From Nitrospirota bacterium (GTDB lineage: Bacteria; Nitrospirota; Thermodesulfovibrionia; Thermodesulfovibrionales; JdFR-85), in NCBI GenBank assembly GCA_015485235.1, contig WFTX01000141.1:1-8004 (forward strand): a stretch of DNA of 8,004 nucleotides. The letters are read 5' to 3'. The position numbers and the translations under genes were made by a program. The notes beneath the pieces are model-generated. The model was not told the DNA's origin. It ran no database searches and saw nothing but the letters and a program-made list of their open reading frames with translations. This document shows positions 6,564 to 8,004 of this stretch, piece after piece. Each line of letters begins with the position of its first letter. The first letter of the stretch is position 1.

Positions 6564-7340
6564 TTATTGATGGCATACCAGGCATGATGCCGGGTTGCTT
6601 ATTGCGATGTTAGCCCTGTCCTTGTAACCGATGTAATATACCCTTGGTTTTGTACCGGATGCCTCTTTCAACCGGAAGACCTTTTCCTTTTTGATCAGTT
6701 CAGTTACAAGTGACTTCGGATCGTTAAGGTCTCCAAAGTACATGGCCCTTCCGATACAGGTGGAGACACAGGCAGGGATCATCCCGCTCTCTAAACGATG
6801 AATACAGAAGGTGCATTTCCTGATCGTTCCCTTTGTCTTCTTCCGGTTAAGTTTCTTCCCATACTCGAAAAAGTTCCTTGTCTCGTAGGGTTCGAGTTTC
6901 GGGGTGTTCTCTGTGTAGTAGCCTCCCCTGTCATCAACGATTGCATAGTAGGGACAGGCCTTCTTTGCCGCATCCATTGCAGAGCGGCTGGATGAGAGTT
7001 TTTTGTAATTGAATACCACTATCCCGTCGGGCCTCTTTTCAATGGCACCCCTTTTGTGCCTGTTTGCGGCCTTCATACAGGGCGGGTTATCACACTGCTG
7101 GCAGTTGCCTGGCATGAAGAACCTGTCAAGATTTGGATAACTCTTGTACTCTGTCTCAAAGACCCACCTGTACGATGTCCCGGGTGGACAGACGTTTTCA
7201 GCCATGCACGCCACTGTGCAGGCATGATCACCCACGCACCGTCTCATGTCGATCACCATCCCCCAGGAACGCTTCTCAACCGGTTTTTTCAGAGCCCGGT
7301 CAAGGTCCTCATGCATCCTCACGATCTCGTTTACAGCCAT
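6564..7340 (-). CDS. FeS electron-transfer subunit (DmsB/TtrB type) lacking one cluster site
   Basis: This 258-residue protein is the ferredoxin-like beta subunit that normally wires a DMSO-reductase-family enzyme to its electron partner. Four Cys motifs are expected, but only part remains. Motif I is Cys35, Asp38 (in place of Cys), Cys41 and Cys45. Motif II is Cys80, Cys83 and Cys88, with Ala92 at the fourth position. Motif III keeps only its last residue, Cys129. Motif IV is complete: Cys176, Cys179, Cys191 and Cys195. Using the pairing known in NarH-type subunits, two clusters keep four Cys, one has three Cys and an Asp, and one is wholly lost. No Tat signal is seen, so it is probably co-exported with the catalytic subunit. 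The C-terminus ends in CLVCH plus Gln, a heme-c-like motif. The ATG at 7340 has GGAGG five bases upstream. No membrane anchor gene adjoins. Confidence 0.9.
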   Translation of the reverse strand: MAVNEIVRMHEDLDRALKKPVEKRSWGMVIDMRRCVGDHACTVACMAENVCPPGTSYRWVFETEYKSYPNLDRFFMPGNCQQCDNPPCMKAANRHKRGAIEKRPDGIVVFNYKKLSSSRSAMDAAKKACPYYAIVDDRGGYYTENTPKLEPYETRNFFEYGKKLNRKKTKGTIRKCTFCIHRLESGMIPACVSTCIGRAMYFGDLNDPKSLVTELIKKEKVFRLKEASGTKPRVYYIGYKDRANIAISNPASCLVCHQ

Positions 7341-7377
7341 ACACTCCTCCTTTCATGAAACTCATTTTAATGCGCCC

Positions 7378-7567
7378 TTACAAGGAGCCATTTTGCAATT
7401 TCTCTCTTTGACCACCCCCTTTTAGTCGCCTGATATCTCTATTTCTTGTGAAGCCCCTTATCGCCTCACCTGCCCCCCCCTTGCAAGTGCAGGAAGCCTT
7501 GAGGAGCCAAAAAAATGATAAAAAAGAACATGATAAGGAGTATCTCTGTCAGCCCGAGTCCAAACAT
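7378..7567 (-). pseudogene. tatA: TatA-family translocase subunit, two apparent frameshifts
   Basis: Reading starts with MFGLGLTEILLIMFFFIIF, a classical TatA transmembrane N-terminus. The frame then fails. In the -1 frame the next piece is FGSSRLPALARG, matching the TatA hinge (Phe20, Gly21 and a Leu-Pro after it), and in a third frame GEAIRGFTR matches the amphipathic helix, continuing to TAA at 7380-7378. The breaks fall in a run of seven T (7515-7509) and a run of eight G (7480-7473). One more base in each run gives an unbroken protein of about 63 residues, a normal TatA length. Options are sequencing errors, recent decay, phase variation or ribosomal slippage. No ribosome site precedes the ATG at 7567. 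An in-frame ATG at 7648 with GGAAG would add 27 unusual residues. It lies 37 bp before the FeS subunit and plausibly serves export of the Tat-signal enzyme in this operon. Confidence 0.75.
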
Positions 7568-7584
7568 AAGTTGGATATTAATAA

Positions 7585-7600
7585 ACAAGTTTCGTGCCAG
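7585..7600 (-). promoter_or_regulatory. Sigma-54-like promoter for the tatA/molybdoenzyme operon
   Basis: On the minus strand, CTGGCACG (7600-7593) is followed after four bases by TTGT (7588-7585). The sigma-54 consensus is TGGCACG-N4-TTGC, so the -24 element is perfect, the spacing is exact and the -12 element has one mismatch (T for C). Transcription would start near 7573, only about six bases before the tatA-like ATG. This would explain the missing ribosome site there as a leaderless transcript. An enhancer-binding activator would be required; none is in the window. Confidence 0.5.
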
Positions 7601-7690
7601 GTGAGGAACTTGCTGTTTTTTAAATAGTTTTTTATGAGGATGCTTCATTATTGTTACTTCCAGGTGACATGGTAATCATGATTTCGGAGT

Positions 7691-7820
7691 AGAGGGTTTT
7701 CTGATGAGAGCAAAACCCCTTTATTTTCAGAGGGTTTCAGGAGAATCTGGGTGAGGGGATAGAGCCTGCTTTGAAGTGTTTCAGAATGGTAACACTATGA
7801 TACTCCTGTGAAACCTCTGA
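7691..7820 (-). promoter_or_regulatory. Nested inverted repeats upstream of the tatA operon
   Basis: Three symmetrical elements lie together. GGGTTTT (7694-7700) pairs with AAAACCC (7712-7718) over an 11-base loop. A longer imperfect repeat joins 7727-7743 to 7803-7820 (about 16 pairs with small bulges). Inside it AGTGTT (7775-7780) pairs with AACACT (7791-7796). AGAGGGTTT also occurs twice in direct orientation (7691-7699 and 7729-7737). The region is about 120-250 bases upstream of the predicted start near 7573, a usual place for sigma-54 activator sites. If transcription instead begins near 7926 it would be a structured leader. Which applies cannot be decided from the sequence. Confidence 0.4.
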
Positions 7821-7927
7821 TCAGCCTTACAGAAATCTTTTGAAAACAACGAGTTGCAATAAGGGTAATGACTGAGCACTGTTTAGATTCTGTAACACAT
7901 GATTTAGCGCAGGGTGCAGGAATGAAG

Positions 7928-7941
7928 GTGTATTAATACAC
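7928..7941. promoter_or_regulatory. Perfect 14-base palindrome, possible operator
   Basis: GTGTATTAATACAC is a perfect palindrome in a non-coding region. On the minus strand its centre supplies TATTAA (7938-7933), a fair -10 box, placed 16 bases after TTGTAA (7960-7955), a fair -35 box. A repressor bound here would cover such a promoter. The promoter match is moderate and the binding protein is unknown. Confidence 0.3.
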
Positions 7942-8004
7942 TAACCATTTGTTTTTACAACTTAAAGATCTCTTAAAAGAAGGGGTTTTTGAGATGGCAT
8001 GAGA

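Larger units (their letters stand above)
7649..8004. other. Non-coding regulatory region upstream of the tatA/molybdoenzyme operon
   Basis: No frame on either strand gives a credible gene over these 355 bases. The content is regulatory in appearance: the nested inverted repeats at 7691-7820, the palindrome at 7928-7941 with a possible sigma-70-type promoter, and AT-rich spacer, including an imperfect palindrome around AGATCT near 7961-7979. Whatever lies beyond 8004 is not visible. Confidence 0.55.

Noticed and set aside
7466..7648. A separate 60-residue hypothetical membrane protein
   Set aside because: Its hydrophobic part is the TatA membrane segment, and its last 13 residues are out-of-frame reading after the T run. 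The 27 residues before MFGLG lie across the sigma-54-like element and look non-coding.
7694..7727. Forward-strand intrinsic terminator (GGGTTTT hairpin followed by a T-rich tail)
   Set aside because: It has the shape of one, but no forward-strand gene precedes it. It is better explained with the neighbouring inverted repeats.
7649..8004. Known Moco riboswitch upstream of the molybdoenzyme operon
   Set aside because: The region has inverted repeats, but I could not match the conserved core of the Moco RNA motif from memory.

Overview
The window looks like bacterial chromosome from an anaerobe that respires with molybdenum or tungsten enzymes. Strong AGGAGG-type ribosome sites, short operonic gaps, a sigma-54-like promoter and the gene set would suit Nitrospirota (Thermodesulfovibrio-like) or Desulfobacterota. 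The taxon is inferred from gene style only. Every gene I can support is on the minus strand, so the operons read right to left.

Right block (about 8004 down to 3338): a 355-base regulatory region with palindromes and inverted repeats ends in a sigma-54-like -24/-12 element next to a tatA-like gene (7567-7378). That gene can be read through only by correcting two homopolymer runs. Next come a periplasmic-type iron-sulfur subunit (7340-6564) and a 1055-residue molybdopterin oxidoreductase with a twin-arginine signal (6548-3381), closest by eye to tetrathionate/arsenate/selenate reductase catalytic subunits (TtrA/ArrA/SrdA-like). A terminator-like hairpin follows. The logic is coherent: the catalytic subunit folds with its cofactor, binds its FeS partner and is exported by Tat, for which a TatA-like component is encoded at the head of the same operon. 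No NrfD/TtrC-type membrane anchor is present. The FeS subunit has lost exactly the four ligands of the cluster that normally faces such an anchor.

Left block (3238 to 456): five tightly packed or overlapping genes: a single-domain response regulator that appears to start at ATT or ATA, an FmdE-family protein with a C-terminal zinc ribbon, a small uncharacterised protein, a ModE-type DNA-binding protein without molybdate-binding domains, and a MoeA/MoCF-type molybdopterin-binding protein with a four-cysteine tail. These look like molybdenum-cofactor handling and regulation genes, probably serving the reductase next door.

Positions 1-455 hold no supportable gene, only hairpins and AT-rich spacer. 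No tRNA, rRNA, CRISPR array or insertion sequence was seen.
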